64,000 nt of DNA from Nemania diffusa (GCA_038501195.1 JBBPUQ010000010.1:2664001-2728000), one strand, 5' to 3'; shown: positions 1 to 13,950, counted from the stretch's first letter. Notes: a model not told the origin generated them from the letters alone. Program-made: numbers and translations.

Positions 1-2309
1 ATTTTTAAAATAAAAAAATTATTTAAAATATTTTAAAAAATATAAAAAAAACAATATATATATAATTATATTTATTTAAAAATATTTAATTATAATTAAA
101 AAAAAAATTAACAATTAATAAAACTTTATATATAGCAAAATTTTTAATAAATTTATTACAATTTTTAAAAAAACTAATATTTTTTATTAAAATATTATTT
201 AATTTAATAATTAAATTAATTAATTAAAATTTTTTATTTATTTTTTTTATTATAAATTAAATGTTATAATAAAATAAATAAAACTTTTTAAAAACTTTAT
301 TTTTAAATTATATTTTAAATATTTTAATAATTTTTTTTTTAAAAAAACTAAAAATTAAAACTTTTTTTATTTATTATATTTTATAAAAAACTATTTTAAT
401 TTTATATAAAAATATAATTTTATTTTTAAGTTTATTTATTTTAAAAAAGTTTTAAGTTAATATTATTTTTTATTTAAATAAAATTTTTAATAATATTGTT
501 TTTTTTAACTTTATAAACTTTATATTTTTTAAATTTTTAATTAATTTTATTATATATTTTAATATTAATTTAATATTTTTTATTATTTTAAAAAATTTTA
601 ATTAAATTTAAATAAATATTTTTAAAAATAAAAATTAAATAAATAAATTAATATTTAAAAAAATTAATTTTTTTAATATTAATAAATTTATTAATTAATT
701 AATATAATTATTATTTTTTTATAAATTATTAAAATTAATATTTTTAAAATATAAATTATTAATATATAATTTTTAAATTAATATATATTTATTTAATTTA
801 AAATTAGTTTTTTTTTTTTTTTTATATATTTTTTTTTTTTAAATTATTTTTTTTAAATTATAAATATTAAAAAATATAAATTTATTTAATAAAACATTAT
901 TTTAAAAATTTATTTTTTTTGCTTTATTTTTATATATTATATTAATATTAAATATATTTTTTTTTTATATATTAATATTATAATTTATATATTTATTTTA
1001 TTTAATATTATAAAGTTATAATATTTTAATTTTTTATAAAATTTTTAATATAATAGTTTTTATAATATTAATAAAATTTATATTTAAAAAAATTATTAAA
1101 ACTTTTTTATTATTTTTAAAACTAATATTTTAAATTATAATAATATTTTTAAAATTAACATTTTTTTTATATAAAACTTTATTTAAATTTAAATTTATAT
1201 TTATTAAAAATAATATAAAATTTAATAATATATAATTATTTAATAATAGTTTATTTTTATTTATTTAATAAAATAATAAATTATATTTAATTTTATAAAA
1301 GTTTTATTAATTTATATTTAAATTAATTATAAACTATATTTTTATTTAAAAAAGTTTTTTATTATTATTTATTAAAATTTTTAATAAATAAATAGTTTTT
1401 AGTTTTTTAATAAATTAATAATATTAATAATATTAATTTAAGTTTTTTTTTTAAAAACAAAACTAAAAATAAAAATATAAATATTTTTAAATTATATATT
1501 ATATATATAATATTTTTTATTATAATATAAAAATATTTTTATATATATAATAAAATTTATATTTAATAAAAATAAAAAAATAACAATTATAGCTTTAATA
1601 ATATATAAAGCTAATTTAATATTTTTTTTTATTAATAAAACTTTTATTTTAATTATTTTTTTATAAATAATATAAAACTTTTGTTTTATAAATTTTTTTT
1701 AAATTAGTTTAATTTTTTTTATAAAAAAATAATATTTAATAATATAATTGTTTATTATAATATTTAATTAAATTTTTATATTAATAATAATAATAATTAA
1801 TTTATTAACTTTATTATAATTTATAATAATTATAATTTTAAAATATAATTAAATAAAATTTAAAATAAACTTTATAATTGTTAATATTAAATAAATTATA
1901 ATAATTAAAATTTTATAAAAAAACTTTTAAATTATTTATTTTTAATTTAATTTAATTATTATAATTATAATATAAAAATGTTTAAATTTAAATTTTTTAA
2001 TATTATTATTTAAATTTAAAAATTTTTTTTTTTTAATAAATTTAATATTATTTAATTTTTAACTTTTAATATTTAATTCTTTTTTATTTTAAAAATTTTA
2101 TTAATTTAAAACTAATAAAACTAAATTAATTATATTTATTATTAAATTATTATTAATTTAAAACTTAATAAAATATAAAATATTATTAAATAATATATTA
2201 ATTATTTTAATTTTTACATTTTTTAAATTTTAATATAATTATTTTATTTTTTATAATAAAATTTTTATAAATTTTAATATATTAATAATTATATTTTTAA
2301 TAATAATAA
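1..2309. repeat. Extremely A+T-rich degraded repeat DNA (left flank)
   Basis: By eye only one or two G or C bases occur per 60-base line, and there is no convincing open reading frame. This fits repeat DNA driven to near-saturation by RIP-type C-to-T mutation. Residual G+C rises at about 2,300, where the LTR-like repeat starts, so this stretch is probably older or more heavily mutated than the element beside it. A centromeric or subtelomeric location is possible, but no telomere repeat is present in the window. No gene is seen. Confidence 0.75.
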
Positions 2310-2580
2310 GTATAATTAAAAATAGTTAAATAAAGTAGTAGTAAAAAGTAAAATATAAATTTAATAAAAAAAAAAACTTGTAGCAATTTTTAAAACTTAA
2401 AGTTTAAGTGTATATATAAATTTTTGTAAGTTTTTATAAGTTTTTATAAGTTTTTATTTAATTTATAAATATATACAAGTGTTACTTTTTTTATAAGTAT
2501 TAACTAATATAGTTTATTTTAAAAGTGTATTATTTTTATATAAGCTTTTTTATTTAAAATTTTTAAAAGTTTTTATTAAA
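2310..2580 (-). repeat. Left LTR (3' LTR relative to element)
   Basis: It matches 10,155-10,364 in the same orientation. Shared landmarks include short TTTTTATAAG-type tandem units, a GTGTTACTTTTTTTATAA-like segment (GTGCTACTTTTTTTATAA in the other copy), TATAGTTTATTTTAAAAGTG and TATAAGCTTTTTTATTTAAA. Most differences are C/T or G/A. This copy is about 60 bp longer, mainly through an insertion near 2,360-2,410 relative to the other LTR. Confidence 0.75.
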
Positions 2581-5204
2581 ATATTAAATATAAAAAAGTG
2601 CTTTAATAACTTTATTAATTATTAAGTTATAAATTTATATAGTTTATTTTTTTTTTTTGTTTTTTTTTTTTATAGCTTATTTATTTTTTTTTTATTTTTT
2701 TTAAATTTAACTGCTTTAAATGCAGCTGTTTTTTTTTATAAAAAAAACTTATGTTATTTTTAATATTTTTTAATTAGTTTAAATATATATTATAATTAAT
2801 GCTTTATATATTACTAATTATATTTATAACTTTATTTTTTTTATTTAATAAAATAGTTAAATTTGTTTTTTTTACGATTTAAATAGTAACAAAGTAATAT
2901 TTTAACTTTATAAACTTTTTTATTTTTTATATTTTTATTAAAATGTTAATTAGTTTTAATTAGTTTAAAAAAAAATACAATATAATAAAAAAAGTTATTA
3001 TTATTATATATTAAATATAATTAAGTTATTAATATAACAGAATAAATATAATAGTATTTAAAAAAATTTAATTTATAAACTAAATTATTAATTTTTTATT
3101 TAATAGTTTATAAGTTTGCTTTTTATTAAAAATATTTTTAAAAAAACTGTTTAAATAAATAGTAGCTATTATATAAATATAAAAGTACTTTGTTTTTAAT
3201 TTTAAACTTAAGTATATAATATTTATAGTTAAAATATTTTTTAGCTTATATTATAGCAAAATTTATTGTTAACTTAATATTTTGTTTTAAATAGTTATAT
3301 ATTATTTATATATTTTTAAATATATATTAATTATTTTTAATACTAGTAATTATATTTAAAAAATTTAATAACTTAAACTTAAATAATTGTTTATAAAAAA
3401 TAAATTATATAATTTGTAATTATATAATATTAAAATTTTACTATAAAACAAAAACTAATTAAACTTAGTTTAATTTAAAGTTAATAAAATTGTAATATTA
3501 AATTGCAATTTTTATAGTTTAATTTTTATGTTTAAACAAGCTATTTTTTAAAAAATAATATATAGTTGTTATTAAAAGCTTTATATTTAATACTTTTTAA
3601 ATACTTTATTAAAACTTTAATATAAATTTATAGTTATAGTTAAAAATAATTTTTTTTAAAATTTTTTAATTGTTTAGCAATAATTATTTAATTAATATAA
3701 TTGTTTAATTTTTAGCTAAATATTTTTTATTACTAAAAATAAGCAAATTTTTTTTAAAAGTATAACAAGTAGCAGTTATTATACAATTGTATATTTTGTA
3801 ATATTTATATTTTTTTAATTGCTATAATGTTTTAATAATACTAACTAAAAATAAAGCTAAAATAAAATTAATTATAATAGTTTATATAAATAAAATATAA
3901 GTTAGTTAAATTAATTAAAAACTTTTAACTAGTTTTTAATAGTTTATTTAATTAAATTTATATTTTAAACAACATTTTATATATTTTTTTATTAATTATA
4001 TTTTATAATAAATAAAATAATTTTTAAAGTTATTTATTATATAATTTAACTTTATATAATATTTTTTATTATATATTATTTTTAATATATATTTTATTAT
4101 GCTATAAAATATATATAGCTTTTTAATTTTAATATATATGTTATAAATTAATTTATTTATAATATAAAAAAAATAACTAAACTTAAAAAAATTTACAACA
4201 TTTTTGTTAGCATTATTATATTAATTTTTATTAGTATATAATTCTTTTAATATTTTTTTATATTTAAAATTAAATTTGTAAATTTTTTAAAAATTGGTTT
4301 TTTAAAAGTTGTTTATAATAGTTTTAACAATATATTTTATAATATTTTATATAAAATTTAAAATTACTAATTTATTAAAATGTTTTAACTTTTTGTTTTT
4401 TTTTATAATGTTTTTTATAGTTTAAAAGCAATTTAATATATTTAAAACATAGTTTAAATAGTTTAAAAAATAATAAACTTAAAATTTATACTAAAACAAA
4501 TAAACTAAAAAATTTATTAATTAATTATTTGTTTAATTAGTTGTAAAAATATTTAATATTGTTTAATTTATAATATTTTTAATAGTAAAATAATTTATAA
4601 GTATTATTATTAGTTGTTTATTAAATTGTATTATTGTTTGAAGTTTTTTAGCTATTTAAACTAAGTATGTAATTTTAAGTTTAAAAAAACTATAATATAT
4701 TTTTATTTAAAATAAACAACAATTTAAATATATTATAAATTAAATTTTTGTAAAAAAAATAGTTTTATTTAATTACTATTTATATTTATTAATATAAAAT
4801 ATTATTATTTTAAAACTATATTAAAACAATTTATTTATTTATAAATATAATGTTTTATTAAAATTGTAGTAATAAATTATAGTTTTATTATATATTGCTT
4901 TTTATATTGTTTTAAAAAATAACTATTTAATATTAATAAGTTTGTAAAAAATAAATTAGTAATATTTTTTATATTAGTTTAAGTTTTTGTTAACAATGTG
5001 TTTTTTTTGCTTTTTTTTTATAAAAAGTTTAGTTTTATATTTTTATAAAAATTTAGCTAATTATATATAATAAAGTAAAAAATTGCAGAAAAAACTACTA
5101 GTATTAAAATATTGTTTTAACGTTTTTAAACTGTTTAAAAAAATAAAATTTTGAAAAATTTATATATATTTTGCTATAGTTAATATTTTTAAAATGTTAA
5201 TGTA

Positions 5205-5454
5205 AAACTTAAACAATTTAACTAAAAAATATTTAATAAAAATTTTTTTTAAAGCTATAGCAATATTATATAATTAAAATAAACTAAATATAATATTTAA
5301 ATATTTAATATAATTAATAAAATTGTTTAAATAAATAATAATATTATTAATAAACATATAATAATAATATAAATAGCAATAAAATAACTTATTTATATAT
5401 TTTTAAACATAAATAAATAAATTATAAAATTTTATAAAAATAACATTTGATTTT
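5205..5454 (-). pseudogene. Relic reverse-transcriptase core (Ty3/Gypsy)
   Basis: Read on the minus strand from about 5,450 downward, one frame gives NVI, then YV-stop-KYINKLF, then FINNIIIYLNN, then YIKYLNIIFSLF and about 10 codons later KKIFIKYFLVKLFKF. These fall in the order and spacing of Gypsy RT: the Asn-x-Pro helix with YVQR, the catalytic Tyr/Phe-x-Asp-Asp box (Asp-Asp now Asn-Asn at about 5,343-5,348), the HxxHL segment (His now Tyr) and the downstream KKxxxxGYP...LLG segment (Gly now Lys, Pro now Phe). The changes are those expected from C-to-T or G-to-A mutation. The frame holds stops and cannot encode an active enzyme. Confidence 0.75.
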
Positions 5455-8400
5455 TTTATTTTTTTAAAATTAACAATAATAAATTAATTATAATAATAAA
5501 AATATATTTTAAACTAATAAAAAAATCCAGTTATATTAATAACTATAATATATTGTTTGTTTAATAAACTATTTATTATATTTTATTATAAAAAAAAAAA
5601 GTAGTTATTTAATATTATAACTTTATTAAGTATTTTTAAGTTTACAACTATTTAGTTTTTGTTTTAATTATAAACTTTTTTTTATATTATAAAAACAAAA
5701 TAAACAAAAAATATTGCTTTGTTAACTTATAATATATATTTTTTTTTATATAATTTGTTATATATTATATTAAAAATATTTATATTATATTTGTTTAAAA
5801 AATATAAATATATGTTTAGTTTTTGTTTTTATTAATTGTTAATAAAAAAAACTTTAAACTATTTATTTTTAAATATATTTATTTTGTTTTTATTAGTTTA
5901 AATATTATATGTTTTAACAATGTTTATAAATTTAGCTGTTTTAAATATATATTTAAAATAAATATATATACTTTTTTTAATAATAGTTTTAAAAAAATCT
6001 ATAAATATTTTTATATTTAATAAAATATAAATATTTATAATTTTAAACTTTAAAAGTTTATTAAAAACTAAAACATATAGCTTATTAATAAAAGTTGTAT
6101 TTATATTTACAACTATATTAAATATAGCATTAAAAAAAAAAATATTTAAAAATTATATATTTTTTATTTAATTTTTGCTTTTTATTAATATATAACTAGT
6201 TATATTTATAAAAATTAATATAATAATAATATTTTTTAGCTTTTTTATACTATATATTAATTTATTAAATATATTATTAATAATAATAGTAATAATAATT
6301 AAAAATATTTTAAACTTAATATTTATAAATATTAGCAAATTAATAAAAGCTAAAAATTTAAATTTAACTATTTTAAACAAAAAAATTAATAATATAATTA
6401 TTGCAAATATAAAAGTTTTAAAAATTAGTTTTTATAAATTAATATAGTTTTTGCTATTATAATTTTTACAAATTTGTTTTAACTTAATTTTATAACTTAT
6501 TTTAATAAAAACTTTTAAATTATTTATAATTAATACAACTTTAAGCATTTTTATATTAAAAGCTATATTTATTATATTTTTATAAATAGTTATAAAACAA
6601 AAGTTATAATTTATAAACAAAAGTTTATATTTAATTTATAAATATATATTTTTATTATTTTATAATATAATAAAATATATATTAATTATTTTATATATAT
6701 ATTTTTTATTTTATATAAAAATTTTAAATAATATAATAAAATTGTTTAAATTATAAAAAGTAATAATATTACTTAAATAATTAATAATAATATTGTAAAC
6801 TTAAAAAAAGTTATTTTTAAAAAATATATTTAGCTATAAATAATTGTTTATTATTTATTTTTTTTTTTTATATTTAACAATTTTAAGCTTTTTTTTTATG
6901 TTTATTTTTTATATATAAAACATAAATTTTATTTATTTTATAAAAGCTACTTTTATATTATTAACTATAGTTATACTATTTTTTTTTTATTTATAATATA
7001 TTTAAAAGTTTTTATATATAATTAATTAATTATAATATTATTTATATTAAAATTAATATAAATTTATATATTTATATTAATAAGTTTTATATATATATTA
7101 ATATATAAATATATATAATTTAAATATAAAACTTTGTTATAATAATTAAAATTAAATGTTTTAATAATAAAAATATTTACTTTAATAACTTTAATAAATT
7201 TAATATATATAAAAAAATTAAAAATAACTATTATAATAATTAATTTTTTATTAAAAGTTTTTAAAACTAAAAATAAATTTAAAATATTTTTAAATTTATA
7301 AATAATATTATTTTTAATAAATTAATATATTTTAAAATATTAAAATAATATATTATATAAAAGTATTTTTATAATATAATAGCTATATATTTAACAAATA
7401 AAGTTTATAAAAAATAAAATCAAAATTTTTTTTAATTAATATTTTTTTTTATATTTTTTTAAATACAATTTAAAAATGTTAATAAATTTATATTGTTTAT
7501 AACATTTATAATATATATAATTAAAGTTTAAAATATAAAAAAAAAATTAACTACTATTTTTAAGTTTTAAAAATAAAGCTTATTTTTTTAACTTTTTTTT
7601 AGTGTTTTTTTTTAAAAAATATATATAGTTTTTTTTTTTTTTTTTGTTGCAACATTTTTTTTTATAACATTGTTTTTATTTGCAATTATTATTACAATTA
7701 CAATTATAATTATAATTATAATTGCAATTATAGTTTTAATTATAATTATATTTATAATTATAGTTGTAGTTTTTTTTTTATAAGCAGTAACTTTTATAAT
7801 AGCTGTTACAGTAATTACTAAAATTACAATTATAGTTTTTGTTTTAATAATAATAATTATAACTATAGTTTTAATTACTATTATAATTATTACTTTAACT
7901 ATATTAACAATAAAATCTATTACTAAAACATTGTTTTTATTTATAATTATAATAATTAAGTTAACAATTAAACTTGTTATATAAAAGCTTTAAAATTTAT
8001 ATTAGCTTTTAAATAGTTATATTAAAAAAATATTTTATTTTAAACTTTATATTAAAATATTGTTTTATAGCTTTTTATTTAAAGTTATAACAAGCTTTTT
8101 TAATTTTTTATATATATTTTTTTAATATATTTTTAAATTTAAATAAACAAATATAGTTTATAATAGTTTTATTTTATTAGTTATAAATATTTTTTATAAT
8201 ATTTTATTAATTAAAGTTATTTTATTTAAAAGTTTTATTAGTTTATATATATTTTAATTTATATTAAATAAACTAAAATAATATATTTTAGTTTTTAATA
8301 ATATTATATAAACAAAAAAAGCTATTTAAAAACTTTTAAATAATTTAATTAAAACAAATTTTAAAACAATTTTTTAGTTTTTTTAATATTTTATTAAAAC

Positions 8401-10154
8401 TAGTTTTATAAAAAATTTATTTGTTATTTGTACTAATTTTATTATTTTATTAAAACAATATTAATTTAGCTAACAAATAGTTAAATATTAAAAATATTTA
8501 ATTAATATTTAATAGTATTAAACTTTTAATTAAAACATTAATATAATTTACAAAAAAATAAACATTTATATAAATAATATTTTTTTTATTAACAATTATT
8601 TTTTAGTTATTAAAATTTGTTTATTTAAAGTTAAATATATTAATATTATTATATTTAATTTTATATATGTTATTTTTAGTAAAATTTAAATTTGCTTTAA
8701 AAATAATATAACAAAAGTTATATTTATGTTTTAAAATAAAATTATTGTTATTATTATTAAAATTGTTAAAAAAAAATTTTTTAATATTAATATTTTTAAA
8801 AAAAAGTAGCTATTTTTTAATAAAAATAAATATAAAAGCAAAAATAAAATTTAGTTTAAATATAAATAAAAATATAAGCTTTAATATAAATATAAATATT
8901 AATATAAAATTAATATTAAATTAAAACATAAATATATTAAAATTTATTAATAGCTTAAATATTTAATTATAAAAAAAGTTGTTAATAAATAAAAAAAACA
9001 AAAATATAAAAAAAAAAAAAAAAATAAACAGTAATATAAATATATTAAAATATTTAATATAAGCTTTTTAGTTTGTTTTTGTTATAAAATTAGTTTTAAC
9101 AATTAAACTATATGTTTTTTTTTTAAAAATTAAAAAATTTATTAAACTTTTTTATTATTTTATTATTTAACTTTTTATGTTTTTTTAGTATTATTTGTTA
9201 ATTAATTAACATTATTTTTAAACAATTTATTATTTGTTTTATTATTTTTATATTTTGTTAAAATAAATTATAATTAAAAGTTTATAACTATATAATATTA
9301 TATATATAATTAATAATAAACTTATTAAATTTAAGTTTAACTAAAACAATAATAATTATATTAATATTAAAAGTTTTTAATAAACAATTAAATTTAAATT
9401 AATTTTATATAAATTAGTTAACTAAATTAAAACATAAATTATTAAGCAGTAAATTTAACGTTTTATTTAATAAATACTTAAAAAAAGCATTTTTTTTTTT
9501 TTTTTTTTTATTTTTAGTTCTAATTAATATAATAAAAATAATATAAAATAAATTATAAATAATAAAAATATTTATATAATTATTAACTAAAATATATATA
9601 TTTTTAAATAACTAGTTAAATAAAAAAATATTTTATATTTTAAATAAACTTTTTTTAAAATATATATATTTTTAATTAAATTGTTAAATATATTTTAACA
9701 ACTGTTTTTTTTTTTATAATTTATTAAAAAATTAAACATATATACTTTAATAAAAAAAATTTATAAATATTTATAAAAGTAATAAATATTATTGCAATAA
9801 AATATACTTTTATAACTAAATATACTGCTATTTTTTAAAATATAAAAAAATATTGTTAAGCTTGCTTTTTATATTAATATATTAAACTACTTATAAAACT
9901 TAATAAAATTATAAAATAAAATAATATTAAACAAAAATAATATAAAAAAACTAAGCTATTAAAACATTAAATGTTTTTACAATATTAATATTTATTTTAT
10001 TTAAATTAGTTATAGCAATTTAGTACAAATATATATATATATATTACTACTAATAAAAAAAGTTTTTTTAACTTTAAAAGATTTAAAAAATAATAATATA
10101 GTAATAGTTTGGTTTAGTTTTATAATAAAACTACAAAAAGTATTAATTTAATAA

Positions 10155-10364
10155 ATATAATCAAAAATAATTAAATAAAATAATAATAAAAAATAAAATG
10201 TAAATTTTTATAAATTTTTATAAGTTTTTATAAATTTTTATTTAATTTATAAATATATATAAGTGCTACTTTTTTTATAAATATTAATTAATATAGTTTA
10301 TTTTAAAAGTGTATTACTTTTATACAAGCTTTTTTATTTAAAACTTTTAAAAGCTTTTATTAAA
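10155..10364 (-). repeat. Right LTR (5' LTR relative to element)
   Basis: Direct-repeat partner of 2,310-2,580. After the last shared bases (AAAAG[CT]TTTTATTAAA) the two flanks diverge, which marks an approximate element boundary at about 10,364. The boundary could be a few bases further right, because TGTTATTA is read on the minus strand just beyond and would give a conventional TG start. Confidence 0.75.
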
Positions 10365-13300
10365 TAATAACATTTATTTTTTTATTAAATATATTTTTAA
10401 TTTTTTTAAATTAAATTTTATTAATTAAATTTTATATATTTTAAATAAATAAAATTAAAATAATATTAAATATTTTAAGTTTTTATTATTTAAAATTTTT
10501 TAAATTAATAAAGTTTTAACTTTTTATTATAAATTTTATATTTAATATTATTAATATATTTTAAATAATATTAATAAAAAAACTATTATTTTTATATTTA
10601 TATTTAATAATTTTAATATAATTAATAAAAACAATATTTATTTATATAATATTTATAATTAAATAATTTTTATTAAAAATATATTTAATATATTTTTTTA
10701 TATTATTTTTATTTTTATATAAAGTTTTAAAATATTTATTTAATAAATTTTTATTTATAAAATTATTAATAATTATAAAGTTATTTTTATTAATATTTAA
10801 AATAATATTAACTATATTAACTTTTTTTATATTTAATAATTTAAATTTAATATTTATAATATTAATTATTTAAATTTTTTATTAATTTATAATTTAAAAT
10901 AAATTTTAATAAATAATTTAAAATTTAAAATTTTTAAAAATAAGCTTTTTTTTATAAAGTTTATAATAAATTTAATATTAAAAATAAATATTTTTTTTTA
11001 AATATAAATTATAAATATATTTAAAAATACTTTTAATAATATTTTTATTTTTTTTTAAAACTTTTTAAATAATATTTTTAAAAACTTTAATATTTTTAAT
11101 TAATATAAAAAAGTTTGATTTTTTTTAAATATTATTATTTTTTAATTTATTTATTTATTTATAACTATTAAAATAATGTTTTTTTTTTATAAATAAAACA
11201 AATAATATTTTTATTACTTTTTTAATTTATTTTTATATTTTTTTTAATAAATCGATTTTTTTAACTATAAATTTATTTAAATTAATTTATAATATAAATA
11301 TTTATAATTAATTTAAAAATAGCTATTTATTAAATTAATTATTATAATTAAAAAAACTATTAATATAAATATAAAAATAGTTATATATATAATAATATAA
11401 CAATATAATTTTAAAAAAAGTTTTAATATAATTGTTTTAAAAAAATAATATATTTAAAAAAACTAAACTTATTTTTAATTTTATTTTTTTTTTTTATTAT
11501 TTTTTTTTTTTTAAATAAATTTTTATTTTTTTAAACTATTTAATAAAATTATTTACTTTTTTATTTTTTAGTTTTATAAATTTAATTTTTTTTTAAAAAG
11601 TTATAAATTTACTTTTTATTATAATTTAATTTAATAGTTATTTAATTAATAATAAATTTAATATTATAAAAATAATTAAAATAAAAATATATATATTTTA
11701 TTAAATATATATTTAATTATATAAATTTTTATTATATTTTATTTATATAAGTTTTATTTATTTATATTTAATATTATATAATTTAAATTTAAAAGCTATA
11801 ATAATTTAAAATATTAAACTTTTTTATAATTAATTATAATTTATTTTATATAAAATATTATAAATTATTTAAAAACTATTTAAAATATATTTAAATATTA
11901 AAGTTTTAATTTTTTTAAATAATTTATAAATAAAAGCAATATTTTTATAAATTTTTTTATTTTTTTTATTTTTTTTAACTTTTTTAATAAAAATTTTATA
12001 TTTTTTAAAATATAACTTTAAATTTTTTATAATATTTATTTTAAATTTATTTTTATATTTTTTTAATAATAATAATAAAAATTATTATTATTTAAAATTA
12101 TTATAATTAAATATTTATTTTAACTTTTTTTTAGTTTTAATTTAAATGTTAATATTTTTAATATAATTATAAATAATTTTTTTTTATTATTTAATTTATA
12201 TATAAATAAATAACTATTTAATTAAAAAATAAATGAAAATTTTTTAAATTATAAATAATTTTTTAAACTTTTTTAATTAATTAATAATTTTATTATTTTT
12301 AAATAATAAATTAAAAATTATTTTTAAATTAAAAAAATTTAATAAAATTATATAAATAATATTTCTTTTGCTTTTTAATAATAGATTAATAAATATTATA
12401 ACAATAAAAATATTTTTTAATTTTTTTTTATTAAATTTTTAAAAATTAACTAATTTTTTATATTTTTTAAATTAATATAATTTTTAATATTATTTTTTTA
12501 AATAATATAAAAAATGCTAATATTTTAATATTTATTTTATATTTTTATTTTTTAATATATTTTTTTAAATTTAAAATATTTTTATAATTTAAATTAATTT
12601 TTATTTTAATAATTTTTAATTTATAATTATTTAATTATATTTTATATTATTTTATATTTTTTATATATTTATAAACTTAAAATTAAACTATTATATATAA
12701 TATTAATAATATTTAAAAATTTTTTAATTTTAAATTATAAAATTTAAATAAAAAATATTATAATAGTTTAATTATAATAATTATTTTTTTTATATTTAAT
12801 AATATATATAATAATAAATTAATATTAATTTTAATTTAAATTATTTTTTATAATTATATAATAAAAAAATACTAAGTTTTAAAGTTTTAATTTTAAATAT
12901 TGTAATTTTAGCAAATTTAAAATAAAAAATCTAAAATATTTATTAATTTTTTAAAAAAAAAAGCTTTTAATATTACTATTTATTAAAAATTTTATTAATT
13001 TTAACTTTTAAATATTAGTTATAACAAAAAAAATAATAATAGTTTTATTATTTTAAATTTTTTCATTTTTATAATATTAAATTTATAGTTTTAATATTAT
13101 TTTTATAAATATATTTTAATTTTATAATTAATTTTATAATTTAAATATTTAATATAATTAAAGCTTTATTAAAAATACTATTAAAATAAAATATATAATA
13201 TATATATAATATATTTTAAAAAACTAGCTATAGCTATAAAAATCACTTTTAAAAATTTAAAACAATAATAATAATAATTTAAAAAAATAATTAAAACAAT

Positions 13301-13435
13301 ATTAAAGTAATAAAACTACTATAAATATTATATAATAATTTAATTAATTAATATTAAAAGCATTAACTTTTATAATGCTATTTTTTTTTTAGTAAAAAAC
13401 TACTTTTCTACTAACTAATAAATAGAAAAATAAAA
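10365..13435. repeat. Extremely A+T-rich degraded repeat DNA (right flank)
   Basis: The composition returns to almost pure A+T immediately after the right LTR, as in 1-2,309. It rises slightly from about 12,850 and ends sharply near 13,435, where ordinary mixed sequence begins (GGTCTTGCTGACC). There is no gene and no non-low-complexity repeat that can be followed by eye. This and the left flank could be two halves of one older repeat split by the retrotransposon, which I infer only from their similar composition. Confidence 0.7.
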
Positions 13436-13617
13436 AATCTAAGGTCTTGCTGACCTAATTAACGCAACCTCCTGCAACACTGCAACCCACACCGTCTCAA
13501 TACATAGTCCGCGGTATTGATTTATCGCTTCTCTGAGGGAGGTGATCAAGCGCTGGCCAAAATACGGCGGCGTTCATGGAAACGGTAACCTGGCAATCAA
13601 TATCAATGTCTATCCTC

Positions 13618-13950
13618 TTAGCTCCCAGACTCAGTCACAAAACTCACGAATCCTTGCAAACTAGAAAGTGATGCATTGCCTGGTCGTTCCCTGCGCACCG
13701 TTTGATGGTTTACCCCGAGAGCGATGATTGGCATCGCTAATGCACCGTGGACATATGGGCTATGACCCCCAGCCTGCCCGAAATTAGGTGACGAATAGCC
13801 AGATAAAGGAAGTATTGTGCTGCGATTTGACCGTTGCTCTTGTTGAGAATAGAGCTTACGGCGAACTTTTCGTGAGATATACAGGATACCCGGAATAGAT
13901 GTGAGGAGCAGGCTGATGATGCCTATGATTTCTGGGATGGTTAAGCCCAT
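13618..13950 (-). CDS. Possible small membrane protein (hypothetical)
   Basis: A 110-codon ORF starts with a hydrophobic segment (about residues 5-25, PEIIGIISLLLTSIPGILYI), followed by a basic cluster (RKVRRK) and then a polar tail without recognisable motifs. This resembles a single-pass membrane anchor with a cytoplasmic stop-transfer sequence. No family is recognised and no splice sites that extend it were found. It lies only about 180 bp from the A+T block, where genuine expressed genes are uncommon, so it may be chance or a gene relic. Confidence 0.3.
   Translation of the reverse strand: MGLTIPEIIGIISLLLTSIPGILYISRKVRRKLYSQQEQRSNRSTILPLSGYSSPNFGQAGGHSPYVHGALAMPIIALGVNHQTVRRERPGNASLSSLQGFVSFVTESGS

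Larger units (their letters stand above)
2310..10364 (-). mobile_element. RIP-degraded Ty3/Gypsy-type LTR retrotransposon
   Basis: The element is bounded by two direct repeats of about 210-270 bp that are still alignable despite heavy mutation. They lie about 7.6 kb apart, a normal internal length for a Gypsy element. A minus-strand reverse-transcriptase core is recognisable about 4.8 kb in from the right LTR, so the right LTR is the 5' LTR. Most conserved codons carry the changes expected from C-to-T on either strand (Gly to Lys, Asp to Asn, His to Tyr, Pro to Phe or Leu, Gln to stop). Residual G+C is visibly higher than in the DNA on both sides, so the element is probably a younger insertion. 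Exact ends and target duplications cannot be fixed in such low-complexity sequence. No intact ORF remains. Confidence 0.75.

Noticed and set aside
5823..6620. Short ORFs of 62-70 codons inside the A+T block
   Set aside because: They are long runs of Ile, Asn, Phe and Lys expected in random A+T-rich sequence. The minus-strand ones may overlap the retrotransposon's protease/gag region but cannot be assigned.
2302..10370. AATAATAA target-site duplication flanking the LTR element
   Set aside because: The same 8-mer is seen on both sides, but such words are everywhere in this sequence and prove nothing.
1..13435. Mitochondrial genome insertion
   Set aside because: The A+T content exceeds that of fungal mitochondrial genomes, no mitochondrial gene is readable and an LTR element with RIP-type changes explains the sequence better.
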